A stretch of 64,000 nucleotides of DNA. Source: Deltaproteobacteria bacterium HGW-Deltaproteobacteria-19. Lineage in GTDB: Bacteria; Desulfobacterota; Syntrophia; Syntrophales; PHBD01. Below are positions 1-7,827 of the stretch, piece by piece. Position numbers and translations under genes: made by a program. Below the pieces are notes generated by a model. The model was not told the DNA's origin and ran no database searches. It saw nothing but the letters and a program-made list of their open reading frames with translations. Within the stretch, counting starts at the first letter, position 1. Each line of letters opens with the position of its first letter. The stretch is from assembly GCA_002841865.1 (NCBI GenBank), contig PHBD01000032.1:1-64000 (forward strand), read 5' to 3'.

Positions 1-100
1 GGTACAGAAGTGGTACCGGGATGCGAAGATCCTGGAGCTGTACGAGGGGACGAAGGAAGCGGAGATCATGACCATCGGTCGGTATCTCCAGACGAGATAA
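1..100 (+). CDS. Acyl-CoA dehydrogenase, C-terminal end (partial)
   Basis: The window opens inside a gene; the reading frame starting at base 2 gives 32 residues before a TAA at 98-100. The residues RDAKILELYEGTKEAEIM match the C-terminal signature of acyl-CoA dehydrogenases, in which the Glu of YEGT is the usual catalytic base and the segment helps bind FAD at the subunit interface. Only this tail is visible, so substrate class cannot be judged. The following flavoprotein gene starts 76 bases downstream on the same strand. Confidence 0.8.
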   Translation, partial: VQKWYRDAKILELYEGTKEAEIMTIGRYLQTR

Positions 101-138
101 GGATAACCGCAAAAGTGGTTGTTTTGTTTGAGGAATAG

Positions 139-164
139 CCCCTCTCCCCGTCCGGGGAGGGGGG
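139..164. other. GC-rich hairpin between two genes
   Basis: An 11-bp stem (139-149 with 154-164, one G-U pair) with a 4-base loop lies between the acyl-CoA dehydrogenase stop and the next start. It has no T-run, so it is a weak terminator candidate or an mRNA-processing hairpin rather than a clear intrinsic terminator. Confidence 0.35.
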
Positions 165-176
165 TCCGATTAAGGC

Positions 177-1229
177 ATGAGGAGTCAGGCTGTGAAGACG
201 AAGATAACGGAGCTTTTTGGAATTCAGTATCCCATTCTGCTGTCCGGCATGAGCTGGATCAGCACACCGAAAATGGTAGCGGCCGTTTCCAACGCCGGAG
301 GGCTTGGCATTCTGGCCACTGGAGCGCTGGGGGGGGAAGAAACCCGGAAGGCCATCCGGGAGATCCGGACGCTTACGGACAAACCCTTTGGTGCGAACGC
401 CTCCCTGCTGTTTCCGGGGGCGATGGAAAACGCCAAGATTCTTCTGGAGGAGAAGGTCCCGGTCATCAATTTCGCCCTCGGCAAAGGAGACTGGATCGTC
501 AAGCGTGCCCATGAATACGGCGGCAAGGTGGTCGCCACGGTGGTCAATGCGCGCCATGCCCTGCGAGCGCAGGATTATGGGTCCGACGGCGTCATCGCCA
601 CGGGGAACGAGGCGGCAGCCCATGGTGAGGAGGTCACGTCCCTGGTCCTGGTGCCGAGCCTGGCGGATGTTCTGAAGATTCCCGTCATCGCCGCCGGCGG
701 CTTTGCCGACGGAAGGGGACTGGCAGCCGCACTGGCCCTGGGGGCCGAAGGGATCGCCATGGGGACGCGGCTGATGAACACGAAGGAAAGCCCGCTCCAT
801 GCAAATTTCAAAAAGCTGTCCGTAGAGAAAGACGTCTATGACACGGTCTTCTCCAAGCGGATCGACGGCATCTATTGCCGCGTTATGGACACGGATGCGG
901 CGCGCCAGCAGGCAAAGAAGGGATTGGACTGGGTATCGGCGTTTTTCAGCTCCCAGGATATCGCCCGGCAGATCAAGGTGCCATTTTTCAAGCTGTTCCT
1001 TGGCGTTCTTGCTTCCGGATACGGCAATGCCAAGCAGCTGGCCTACATGGCCAACGCCTTCCGGTTCTTCAAGGCGGCGACGGAAGACGGCGACGTGGAG
1101 AAGGGAATTCTTCCCATCGGCCAGAACACGGGATTGATTCACGACGAGCCGACGGTGGCGGAACTCTTCGAGCGCATGGTCGCGGAAGCGAAGGCCGTGC
1201 AGGAGAAGATGGCTCGACAGGTGGCCTGA
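177..1229 (+). CDS. Nitronate monooxygenase / FabK-like FMN oxidoreductase
   Basis: 350 residues, a TIM-barrel FMN protein of the 2-nitropropane dioxygenase / enoyl-ACP reductase II (FabK) superfamily. The family N-terminal pattern is seen in YPILLSGMSW and SNAGGLGILATG (about residues 18-48). The glycine-rich FMN-phosphate segments are at GSDGVIATGNEAAAHG (135-150), which carries the conserved His, and VIAAGGFADGRG (170-181). Members oxidise nitronates or reduce enoyl thioesters; next to an acyl-CoA dehydrogenase an enoyl-thioester role is possible but unproven. The ATG at 177 is the first in frame; there is no strong Shine-Dalgarno. Confidence 0.8.
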   Translation: MRSQAVKTKITELFGIQYPILLSGMSWISTPKMVAAVSNAGGLGILATGALGGEETRKAIREIRTLTDKPFGANASLLFPGAMENAKILLEEKVPVINFALGKGDWIVKRAHEYGGKVVATVVNARHALRAQDYGSDGVIATGNEAAAHGEEVTSLVLVPSLADVLKIPVIAAGGFADGRGLAAALALGAEGIAMGTRLMNTKESPLHANFKKLSVEKDVYDTVFSKRIDGIYCRVMDTDAARQQAKKGLDWVSAFFSSQDIARQIKVPFFKLFLGVLASGYGNAKQLAYMANAFRFFKAATEDGDVEKGILPIGQNTGLIHDEPTVAELFERMVAEAKAVQEKMARQVA

Positions 1230-1252
1230 GACAGGCCCTGAGACAGGCAAAG

Positions 1253-1288
1253 CCAGGCCCCCCTCCCGGGTTCGAGAGGGGGGCCTGG
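1253..1288. terminator. Bidirectional hairpin between convergent genes
   Basis: A perfect 13-bp stem (1253-1265 with 1276-1288) with a 10-base loop sits between the convergent flavoprotein gene and rpe. T-runs on both sides are poor, so termination would rest mainly on stem strength. Position and symmetry fit a shared terminator. Confidence 0.65.
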
Positions 1289-1307
1289 TTGCATCCCGAG
1301 ATCATAT

Positions 1308-1961
1308 TCAGCCTGCGGCTTCTTTCAGAAGCCGGATCTTTTCTCCATAATCAGAACCGCCGAAAACGGCGGCCCCGGCCACGAAGACCCCGGCTCCGGC
1401 CGCGGAAACCTGCCCGATGTTCTCCGGTGTGATTCCGCCGTCCACCTCCAGAATGATCCGGGGAGCAATCCGGTCGATCATCTCCCTCGCCTTCTGGATC
1501 TTCGGAATCATGCTTTTGATGAACTTCTGCCCGCCGAATCCGGGGTTGACCGTCATAATCAGAAGCAGATCCACATCCGGGAGAATCTCTTCCACCAGGG
1601 CCAGAGGGGTCGCCGGATTGATGGAAACCCCGGGGCTGATCCCCTTCTCCCGGATCTGGGACAGGGTCCGGTGCAGGTGGCGGGAGGCCTCGGCATGGAT
1701 CGTCAGGAAGTCGCTGCCCGCTGCGGCAAACGCGCCGATGTAGCGTTCCGGCTCCTCGATCATCAGGTGGACATCGAAGGGAAGCTTCGTGCATTTCCTC
1801 AGGTGTCCGACCACGGCAGGCCCGATGGTGATGTTCGGCACGAAACGGCCGTCCATCACGTCGATGTGGATCCAGTCTGCTCCGGCCCGCTCCACGGCGG
1901 CGATTTCTTCTCCAAGCCTGCTGAAGTCCGCGGACAGGATTGAGGGGGCGATGCGTTTCAC
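1308..1961 (-). CDS. rpe: Ribulose-phosphate 3-epimerase
   Basis: 217 residues, the usual Rpe length. It interconverts D-ribulose 5-phosphate and D-xylulose 5-phosphate in the pentose phosphate pathway in the cytoplasm. Family motifs are complete: APSILSADF at the N-terminus, HIDVMDGRFVPN with a metal-binding His and catalytic Asp, DVHLMIEEPERYI, MTVNPGFGGQKFI (phosphate loop) and LEVDGGI with the second catalytic Asp. The start codon is the ATG directly preceding KRIAPSIL. A TTGACA/TATGGA promoter lies 30-58 bases upstream, divergent from waaA. Confidence 0.95.
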   Translation of the reverse strand: MKRIAPSILSADFSRLGEEIAAVERAGADWIHIDVMDGRFVPNITIGPAVVGHLRKCTKLPFDVHLMIEEPERYIGAFAAAGSDFLTIHAEASRHLHRTLSQIREKGISPGVSINPATPLALVEEILPDVDLLLIMTVNPGFGGQKFIKSMIPKIQKAREMIDRIAPRIILEVDGGITPENIGQVSAAGAGVFVAGAAVFGGSDYGEKIRLLKEAAG

Positions 1962-1990
1962 GGAATATCCTCCCGAGTTTGTCTGTCGGT

Positions 1991-2019
1991 TCCATACACA
2001 ATTGGCATCCCCCTGTCAA
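1991..2019 (-). promoter_or_regulatory. Sigma-70 promoter of rpe
   Basis: On the minus strand TTGACA (2014-2019) is followed after 17 bases by TATGGA (1991-1996), placing a start site about 25 bases before the rpe ATG. Confidence 0.6.
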
Positions 2020-2101
2020 TTCAGGGCATTCTTCCTTTGACCCAGCCGCGCCCCTGCGGATGGTCGGTCAGTCCGGAATGCATGGGCTGGGCTGATTGGC
2101 C

Positions 2102-2130
2102 TTGACAGGCACCTGGAAAAGAACCAAGAT
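2102..2130 (+). promoter_or_regulatory. Possible promoter of waaA
   Basis: TTGACA at 2102-2107 is perfect, but the hexamer 17 bases on, CAAGAT, matches the -10 consensus at only three positions. No better -10 was seen in the 220-base gap between rpe and waaA. Confidence 0.35.
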
Positions 2131-2185
2131 CCTCGCCGCATCCCCGGTCCCCGGGGGGCTGAATCCTTTTCGCAACGGGGAGTTC

Positions 2186-3484
2186 ATGTTTTTTTTATAC
2201 AACCTTCTGATGTTTGTCGCAGGCCTCTTTGCGATTCCCTACTACGCCATCAAGATGTGGACGACCGGGAAGTACAGGAAAAGCCTGACGCGGAAGTTCG
2301 GTTACACCGAACCCCGGTTTTTCGAAGAATTGGAAGGAAACCCCCGGATCTGGATCCATGCCGTTTCCGTCGGGGAGGTAACCGCCGCCGCTCCCATCGT
2401 GGCGTCCCTGCGGGAGCACTATCCCGGCGCCTGCCTGGTTTTCTCAACAAGCACGGAGACGGGTCAGGATATGGCCCGGCGTATGGTCAAAGAGGCATCG
2501 GCGTTTCTTTACTATCCCCTCGACATCCCGCGGGTCATCCGGAAGATGCTCGACGGAGTCCGCCCGGATGTTTACATCATGGTGGAAACGGAACTATGGC
2601 CGAATTTCCTGCGGATCTGCAGGGAACGGGGGGTGCGGACCCTGATGGTGAACGGCCGCCTTTCGCCGAGATCGTTCCGGGGGTATCGTCTGACGCGTTT
2701 CTTCTGGAAGCCCCTTCTGAACAACGTTGCGGATGTGGGAGTTATCTCCGCTGCGGATGCCCGACGGCTTGTGGAACTGGGGCTCCCAAGAGAGCGGGTG
2801 CATGTCCTGGGTAATGCAAAGTACGACGGGCTGGCCGCCAACGCCTCGCCGGTACATCACCAGGAGACGCTCAAGAAACTGAACTTCAGCGGATCGGAAG
2901 AGGTGCTGGTGGCGGGTAGCACCCACGAGGGAGAGGAATCGGTCGTCCTTTCGACCTATCGCCGCCTCCTGGAGATTCATCCGGATTTCAAGCTGGTCCT
3001 CGTTCCCCGACATGTCGAGCGCGCACAGGCGGTGCTTTCGCTGGTACGTGCGGCCGGCTTCGACGATGTGATCACCCTTTCGGAAATCCAGAAAGGTCGC
3101 TCACGGCAAACCGAACGGATTGTACTCGTGGATGTCATCGGGGAACTGTTCAAGCTTTACAGCGTGGCCACTGTCGTGTACTGCGGCGGCAGCCTTGTCC
3201 CGAAGGGAGGCCAGAATATCCTGGAGCCCGCTGCATGGGGCAAGGTCGTCTTTTACGGACCCTCCATGGATGATTTCCTGGAGGAAAGGTCGCTCCTGGA
3301 GGAATCGGGGGCCGGTGTGACTGTAAGAAATGGTGAGGAGTTATTCGAGGGAATCGTCCGACTCCTCGATCATCCCGAGGAGATGGCCCGGCGAGGCTCC
3401 CGTGGCCGGGATACGGTCATCGCCAACATGGGGGCGGCACAGCGATATGCCGCCATGGTCCGGATTCAGCTGGAGAAGAAATAA
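2186..3484 (+). CDS. waaA: 3-deoxy-D-manno-octulosonic acid (Kdo) transferase
   Basis: 432 residues, matching the family length of about 420-430. WaaA/KdtA transfers Kdo from CMP-Kdo to lipid A precursor at the inner face of the cytoplasmic membrane. An N-terminal membrane anchor (FFLYNLLMFVAGLFAIPYY) is followed by the GT-B N-domain with WIHAVSVGEVTAA (the conserved Glu base), STSTETGQDMA and MVETELWPNF. The C-domain has VAGSTHEGEE, LVPRHVERA and the donor-site segment GGQNILEPAAWGK. The ATG at 2186 was chosen because the anchor follows it directly and GGGGAG precedes it; an upstream in-frame extension lacks family features. Its presence implies an outer membrane with LPS. Confidence 0.95.
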   Translation: MFFLYNLLMFVAGLFAIPYYAIKMWTTGKYRKSLTRKFGYTEPRFFEELEGNPRIWIHAVSVGEVTAAAPIVASLREHYPGACLVFSTSTETGQDMARRMVKEASAFLYYPLDIPRVIRKMLDGVRPDVYIMVETELWPNFLRICRERGVRTLMVNGRLSPRSFRGYRLTRFFWKPLLNNVADVGVISAADARRLVELGLPRERVHVLGNAKYDGLAANASPVHHQETLKKLNFSGSEEVLVAGSTHEGEESVVLSTYRRLLEIHPDFKLVLVPRHVERAQAVLSLVRAAGFDDVITLSEIQKGRSRQTERIVLVDVIGELFKLYSVATVVYCGGSLVPKGGQNILEPAAWGKVVFYGPSMDDFLEERSLLEESGAGVTVRNGEELFEGIVRLLDHPEEMARRGSRGRDTVIANMGAAQRYAAMVRIQLEKK

Positions 3485-3542
3485 CCGCCCGCCATCCGCG
3501 CGACCCGGCTTTCCCCTGAGTCTGCGTGCGGCCTTCCCTTTT

Positions 3543-4442
3543 CTATTCTTCAACCTTCCGCAGGTATTCTTCCCATTTGGCATCCACGTTGGCCTGAAAC
3601 TGGCGCAACTGCTCGGCATCCATCTTCCGGAACCGCCCCTGTTTCTCAAGGTAGTTGACGACAGGCAAACGATTTCCCCGCTCTGCCTGGGTCTTGCTGC
3701 GACCGGTGAAACGGAACTTCCCGTTCTCGATCTCGAACAGCGGGAACAGCCCCGTTTCCACGGCCAGCCGGCCGATTTTCACGGTATCTTTGGGCGGATA
3801 CACCCAGCCTGGCGGGCAGGGGACGTGGATGTGGATGTACCGTGTTCCCCTTATTTTCTTGGCCTTGACGAACTTGTCATACAGGTCCAGGGGATAGGAA
3901 GGAGAGGCCGTGGCGATGTAGGCAATGTTGTGGGCCTCCATGATCTTCAGAAAGTCCTTCTTGGGCTGCTGCTTCGTGAGGATCGGCGTCGTCGTCGTCA
4001 GAGCCCCCATGGGTGTCGCGCTGGAGCGCTGGGTCCCTGTGTTCATGTATCCTTCATTGTCGTAACAGACGTAGATAAAATCCGTTCCGCGCTCGGCGGC
4101 TCCGCTCAGTGCCTGAATTCCCATGTCGAAAGTCGCGCCGTCCCCGGCGATGGCCACGACGGTGATATCCGCCTTGTTGAGAGCCCTGAGCCCCGCCACC
4201 AGGCCGGATGCCGACGCAGCCGTGCTGGCGAAGGAGTTGTTGAGGGCGGGCACACAGACTGGCGTACTCGGGTAAAGGCCCTGCAGAACGCACAGACAGC
4301 AGGCCGGAAGAGTGACGATCGTGTTTTCCCGGAGCGCCTTCAGGGCGTATCGGTAGAAAAGGGACAACCCGCAGCCCTGACAGGCCCGGCTTCCCGGGAG
4401 GATGTATTCCTTGCTGTTGATCTTGAAGAGATTTTCCGGCAT
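3543..4442 (-). CDS. 2-oxoacid:ferredoxin oxidoreductase, beta subunit (PorB/VorB type)
   Basis: 299 residues. The beta subunit binds thiamine diphosphate and a proximal [4Fe-4S] cluster. Cluster cysteines are seen in CQGCG (about residue 22) and PACC (about 47-49), with another in the segment VCYDNEGYMNTG. The TPP motif runs from GDGATFDMG to NEGYMNTGTQRS. It lies last in the minus-strand order gamma-delta-alpha-beta, only 4 bases after the alpha subunit. The fold does not separate pyruvate from branched-chain 2-oxoacid enzymes. The leucine-rich leader upstream of the operon favours a branched-chain (VOR-like) role, which is an inference. Confidence 0.88.
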   Translation of the reverse strand: MPENLFKINSKEYILPGSRACQGCGLSLFYRYALKALRENTIVTLPACCLCVLQGLYPSTPVCVPALNNSFASTAASASGLVAGLRALNKADITVVAIAGDGATFDMGIQALSGAAERGTDFIYVCYDNEGYMNTGTQRSSATPMGALTTTTPILTKQQPKKDFLKIMEAHNIAYIATASPSYPLDLYDKFVKAKKIRGTRYIHIHVPCPPGWVYPPKDTVKIGRLAVETGLFPLFEIENGKFRFTGRSKTQAERGNRLPVVNYLEKQGRFRKMDAEQLRQFQANVDAKWEEYLRKVEE

Positions 4443-4446
4443 CGTC

Positions 4447-5655
4447 TCACCCCGTGATGCAGTTGAGCCAGGTCGTTTTCTTTTCCCGTCGGCCCGCTTC
4501 CAGGTCGGTCCAACACTCTGCGGCTGCAGCCTCCAGTTCGCGGGACTTCACATCCCGTCCCCCCAGGCCGGCAATGTAGTTGTATATCGCCGGCCGGATT
4601 TCCGTTCCGAACAGGGCTCCCTTGATTTCGGTACACAACGCGCCTTCGTTCCCGTAGCTGATGCTCTTTTCGAAGACAACGGCAGCTTTCGCTTTGGACA
4701 ATGATTTCCTGACCGCTTCTTTCGGAAAGGGCCGGAAGGCCCGGATGCCCGTGACGCCGGCCCTGATTCCCCGGGCGCGAAGCGCATCGGCGGCGAGGGT
4801 GGCTTCGCTGGCGAGGGACCCCATGGCGACGAGGTAAAGTTCCGCGTCTTCCGTCCGATAATCCCAGACCAGGCCGCCATGGTCCCGACCGAAACGTTTT
4901 GCAAATGCGTCGCTCGCCTCGGTTATGGCCTCGAGGGCATCCTCCAGGGCGGCCTCCAGCTTGTACCGCATCTCCATGTATCCGTCCCGGAGGACCCCTT
5001 CGCTGTCGGCCCGGCGGTTCGGGAAGAGCACGGGATTGAGGCAGCGGGGGTCATCGGGGGTGAGGATTGTGTGGGGTTTGTACGGGGGCAGGTACTCCCG
5101 CACGGCTTCCTGCTCCGCCAGCTCCACGGGCATCATGGTGTGGGAAAGGACAAAGCCGTCGTAGCAGACCATGACCGGGACATAGACCGATTCGGCAATC
5201 CGGTAAGCCTGCAGGAGCGTGTCATGGATCTCCTGGTTGTTGCGGCAGTAGAGCTGAATCCATCCCGTGTCGCGTTGGGAAAGGGAATCCTGCTGGTCGT
5301 TGAAGATCGTCCAGGGAGCCCCGACGCCCCGGTTGACGCAGCACATGACGATCGGCAGGCGTGCCCCCGCAGCCCAGTGAAGCTGCTCGTGCATGTAAAG
5401 AAGGCCGTTGGCGCTGGTGGCGGTAAAGACCCTGGCACCCACGGTGGAGGCGGAGATGCAGACGGTCAGGGCGGTATGCTCCCCTTCAACCCGGACGTAT
5501 TCGGCCTTCAACTCTCCGCTTTCGATGTACTGGGACATCATCTCCGCCAGCTGCGACTGGGGGGTGATCGGGTAGGCAGCCACAACCTGGACGTCGCAGA
5601 GCATCACGGCGGCGGCGGCCGCCGAATTGCCGGTCATGATCCGCACTTTACTCAT
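4447..5655 (-). CDS. 2-oxoacid:ferredoxin oxidoreductase, alpha subunit (PorA/VorA type)
   Basis: 402 residues, typical for the separate alpha subunit of four-subunit pyruvate/2-oxoisovalerate:ferredoxin oxidoreductases. It contains the pyrimidine-binding domain motif AYPITPQSQLAE (about residues 28-39), VEGEHTALTV with the Glu expected to activate TPP, and FTATSANGLLYMHEQL. A C-terminal domain II includes VAMGSLASEA and GIRAFRPFP. The gene overlaps the upstream delta subunit by 8 bases, showing translational coupling. Confidence 0.9.
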   Translation of the reverse strand: MSKVRIMTGNSAAAAAVMLCDVQVVAAYPITPQSQLAEMMSQYIESGELKAEYVRVEGEHTALTVCISASTVGARVFTATSANGLLYMHEQLHWAAGARLPIVMCCVNRGVGAPWTIFNDQQDSLSQRDTGWIQLYCRNNQEIHDTLLQAYRIAESVYVPVMVCYDGFVLSHTMMPVELAEQEAVREYLPPYKPHTILTPDDPRCLNPVLFPNRRADSEGVLRDGYMEMRYKLEAALEDALEAITEASDAFAKRFGRDHGGLVWDYRTEDAELYLVAMGSLASEATLAADALRARGIRAGVTGIRAFRPFPKEAVRKSLSKAKAAVVFEKSISYGNEGALCTEIKGALFGTEIRPAIYNYIAGLGGRDVKSRELEAAAAECWTDLEAGRREKKTTWLNCITG

Positions 5656-5941
5656 CGGATTGATCCTCCCTCACCATCTGAATGGCTTTGGCCGGACACT
5701 CCTCGGCGCAGATGCCGCAGCCCTTGCAGTAGTCCAGGTCGATCTCGACGGGGATGGCGGCCTTGACAACGCCCTCGGGACAGTAAAGCCAGCAGAGGAA
5801 GCACGCGGATTTCTTTTTCACCGAAGGGATGCATCGTGTCTGATCGATGACCGGGCGAAGAGTGCGCCAGTCCCCGGTTCGGCCCGCTTCTCCGATGGAG
5901 GGCTTGCACATGGCCGAAATGTTTTCGTCTCGTTTTTCCAT
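5648..5941 (-). CDS. 2-oxoacid:ferredoxin oxidoreductase, delta subunit (ferredoxin-like)
   Basis: 97 residues, the small two-cluster subunit that passes electrons to soluble ferredoxin. The second cluster site is standard (CKGCGICAEECP). The first is unusual: the four cysteines are spaced C-x9-C-x2-C-x3-C (RCIPSVKKKSACFLCWLYCP) rather than C-x2-C-x2-C-x3-C, as if seven residues had been inserted after the first Cys. The WLYCPE ending is typical of delta subunits. The gene is 78 bases after the gamma subunit and overlaps the alpha subunit. Confidence 0.85.
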   Translation of the reverse strand: MEKRDENISAMCKPSIGEAGRTGDWRTLRPVIDQTRCIPSVKKKSACFLCWLYCPEGVVKAAIPVEIDLDYCKGCGICAEECPAKAIQMVREDQSDE

Positions 5942-6019
5942 AACCGCCTCAAATTCGTGTGGGGAGTCTCCTGACCGACTCCCGGACCGCGACTTTCCGG
6001 CGACGCGAAAACTGCCGCG

Positions 6020-6583
6020 TCAGCCGGTGACGACCGTTGTTTCCTGGTAGGCCTCTGTCACCGTGGCGAAATTCCGCCGGACCGCCTCCGGGGATAATTT
6101 ATCCCCCAGCGCCTTCTCCAGGTTTTCCAGGGACACCAGACCGGTGGCCTTGGCAAAGGCCCCCAGCATGGGGGTATTGACGACCGGCGCCCCCTCCCGG
6201 ATCAGGTGATTCTTCAGGGCGATGGATGCCCCGTCCACGAGGGCTGTCCGGATTCCCTCCGGATGGGGAAACTGGTCCGGGGGCTTTGCCGTGTTGATGA
6301 TGACCATGCCTCCCGGTTTCGAGCGTCCCCAGATGTCCGCCACCTGAAACAGCGTATCATCCAGAACGACCGTGATGTCCGCCTTCTCGAGCTGGGAGAA
6401 GGTGCGGATCGGTTCCTCGGCGATCCGGGTCGATGCCGTTACGGGAGCTCCCCGGCGCTCCGGACCAAAGGTGGGAGCCGAAGTGACGCCCTTGAAACCT
6501 CCCATATAGGCCGCTTCCGCCAGCATCTGTGCTGCGATGACGACGCCCTGGCCTCCTCTTCCGTGCCAGATGATCTCGTACAT
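6020..6583 (-). CDS. 2-oxoacid:ferredoxin oxidoreductase, gamma subunit
   Basis: 187 residues from the ATG at 6583, chosen because GGGGAG lies just upstream and because MYEIIWHGRGGQGVV is the canonical family N-terminus; longer starts would run through the Shine-Dalgarno. Motifs are HGRGGQGVVIAAQMLAEAA and a later FGPERRGAPV. In four-subunit enzymes this subunit binds CoA. It is the first structural gene of the operon. A terminator-like hairpin lies about 33 bases before its start codon, preceded by the leucine-rich leader ORF and a promoter. Confidence 0.9.
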   Translation of the reverse strand: MYEIIWHGRGGQGVVIAAQMLAEAAYMGGFKGVTSAPTFGPERRGAPVTASTRIAEEPIRTFSQLEKADITVVLDDTLFQVADIWGRSKPGGMVIINTAKPPDQFPHPEGIRTALVDGASIALKNHLIREGAPVVNTPMLGAFAKATGLVSLENLEKALGDKLSPEAVRRNFATVTEAYQETTVVTG

Positions 6584-6615
6584 GCATTCTCCCCGTTGGC
6601 TGAAATGTCCGTTAC

Positions 6616-6651
6616 AAACAAAAAGGCCATGGATGGTCACCCATGGCCTTT
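6616..6651 (-). terminator. Leader terminator (putative attenuator) before the 2-oxoacid oxidoreductase operon
   Basis: On the minus strand an 11-bp perfect stem (6641-6651 with 6622-6632, 8-base loop) is followed by TTTTT-G-TTT, an intrinsic terminator. It lies after the leucine-rich leader ORF and before the gamma-subunit start, with no complete protein gene for it to terminate. The stem core is GCCATGG, also present in the trp leader terminator of this window. Confidence 0.75.
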
Positions 6652-6674
6652 AGGATCGTTTCATTGTGCTTCGG

Positions 6675-6797
6675 TCAGCACTTCCTAAAAACGATGGGCG
6701 TCGGAAGGGACCCCAAAAGGAGCAGGGGAAGGCACAATAGGAGCAGCAGACCCCTCATCAAACCCCTTGCTTTGTCCAGCCCGAATGCCATCGTCAT
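6675..6797 (-). CDS. Leucine-rich leader peptide (putative attenuator ORF)
   Basis: 40 codons starting ATG ACG ATG GCA, with GAGG 8 bases upstream. Thirteen of 40 residues are Leu. The core is GLLLLLCLPLLLLG, encoded by five consecutive Leu codons (CTG CTG CTC CTA TTG), Cys, Leu, Pro and four more (CTG CTC CTT TTG). It begins about 20 bases after a consensus promoter and its stop is 24 bases before the terminator stem, the geometry of leu/ilv leader peptides. The alternative is a small hydrophobic membrane peptide, which the terminator placement makes less likely. Confidence 0.7.
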   Translation of the reverse strand: MTMAFGLDKARGLMRGLLLLLCLPLLLLGSLPTPIVFRKC

Positions 6798-6823
6798 TGG
6801 AAAACCTCGAAAAAAGTTCGTGA

Positions 6824-6852
6824 ACTGTAAAACAAGGGATCGGGGTTGTCAA
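6824..6852 (-). promoter_or_regulatory. Sigma-70 promoter of the leucine-rich leader and oxoacid oxidoreductase operon
   Basis: On the minus strand a perfect TTGACA (6847-6852) is followed after exactly 17 bases by TACAGT (6824-6829). The inferred start near 6817 leaves a 20-base 5' leader before the leader-peptide ATG. Upstream of it toward the sigma-factor gene (6853-7147) no other clear signal was seen. Confidence 0.75.
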
Positions 6853-7147
6853 CTATGAAAATTGCATGAAGCTGCATTTCTATTGGGGATGTGACAGGCA
6901 TTTTAAGGCATCCCCCGGGCCGTGTTTCCGGCAGGGCGCCATCAGGATTTTTCCCAGTCCTGGAGGGAATGAACATCATCCCCTCTGCCATTGTCATGCA
7001 TCCGGCAACATGGTATCAATGGTTCACCAATGGGATTCGCTTGTGGGAGCCGGGGCGGCAACTATCGGGCTCCGGTATAAAGAAAGCAGGAAGCCGCGTC
7101 CGTACTGCACAGGGGAGTAATTCAGTTTCCCGGACCGGGAGGGAAGG

Positions 7148-7702
7148 GTGGACCAACGGCAGGCGAAAGACATTGTCCAACGTGTCCTGGAGGGTGATAC
7201 CAATGCCTATGCCCTTTTGGTCGATGCTTACAAAAATCCCATACTCCAGTTGGCATACCGAATGACAGGCAGCCTTCAAGATGCCGATGACCTGGCCCAG
7301 GAGGCCTTTATACGGGCCTTCCGGAACCTTCATCGCTATGATCGTGAGCGCTCGTTTTTCACATGGCTGTATACGGTTGCCATCAACGGAATCCGGAACC
7401 ACTTGAAAAAGAAGCAACGGGAGGAAGCGGGTTTCATCGAGTCGGATCGTCAGGAAGAAACAGCCGATGATGCTCCGGGAATGGAAGATCGTCTGGATGA
7501 AGCAAGAGAAGCAGAACGGTTGGAACTGACGCTGCGACGCCTCCCTGCGGACCAGCGGGAGGCCCTGATTCTCCGATTCTACCAGGGCCTGTCCCTGGAG
7601 GAGACATCGGAAATCCTCGGCATTTCCCTCAGTGCCGCCAAGATGCGGATCTATCGCGGACTGGAGAGGCTCAGGCAGCTCCTTTCCCGTCGCAAGCCAT
7701 AG
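7148..7702 (+). CDS. ECF-type RNA polymerase sigma factor
   Basis: 184 residues beginning at a GTG preceded by GGGAGGGAAGG. Region 2 covers about residues 15-90 (ADDLAQEAFIRAFRNL, then FFTWLYTVAINGIRNHL for -10 recognition). An acidic linker (about 95-125) leads to region 4 with LPADQREALILRFYQGLSLE and a helix-turn-helix (EETSEILGISLSAAKMRIYRG). No anti-sigma factor gene adjoins: the next gene is a CoA-transferase 125 bases on. Regulation by a partner protein is therefore unknown. Confidence 0.92.
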   Translation: MDQRQAKDIVQRVLEGDTNAYALLVDAYKNPILQLAYRMTGSLQDADDLAQEAFIRAFRNLHRYDRERSFFTWLYTVAINGIRNHLKKKQREEAGFIESDRQEETADDAPGMEDRLDEAREAERLELTLRRLPADQREALILRFYQGLSLEETSEILGISLSAAKMRIYRGLERLRQLLSRRKP

Positions 7703-7827
7703 GATGAATCGGTCGGATTCCCTTTCCCGCCATTTCCCCTGCCGTTGTTGCCATGAGACCGACCCCACTGTTTCTGTCGGTCAGACTCGGACAATCTGCC
7801 GTAGAAAAAGAAACGAGGAGAAAGAGA

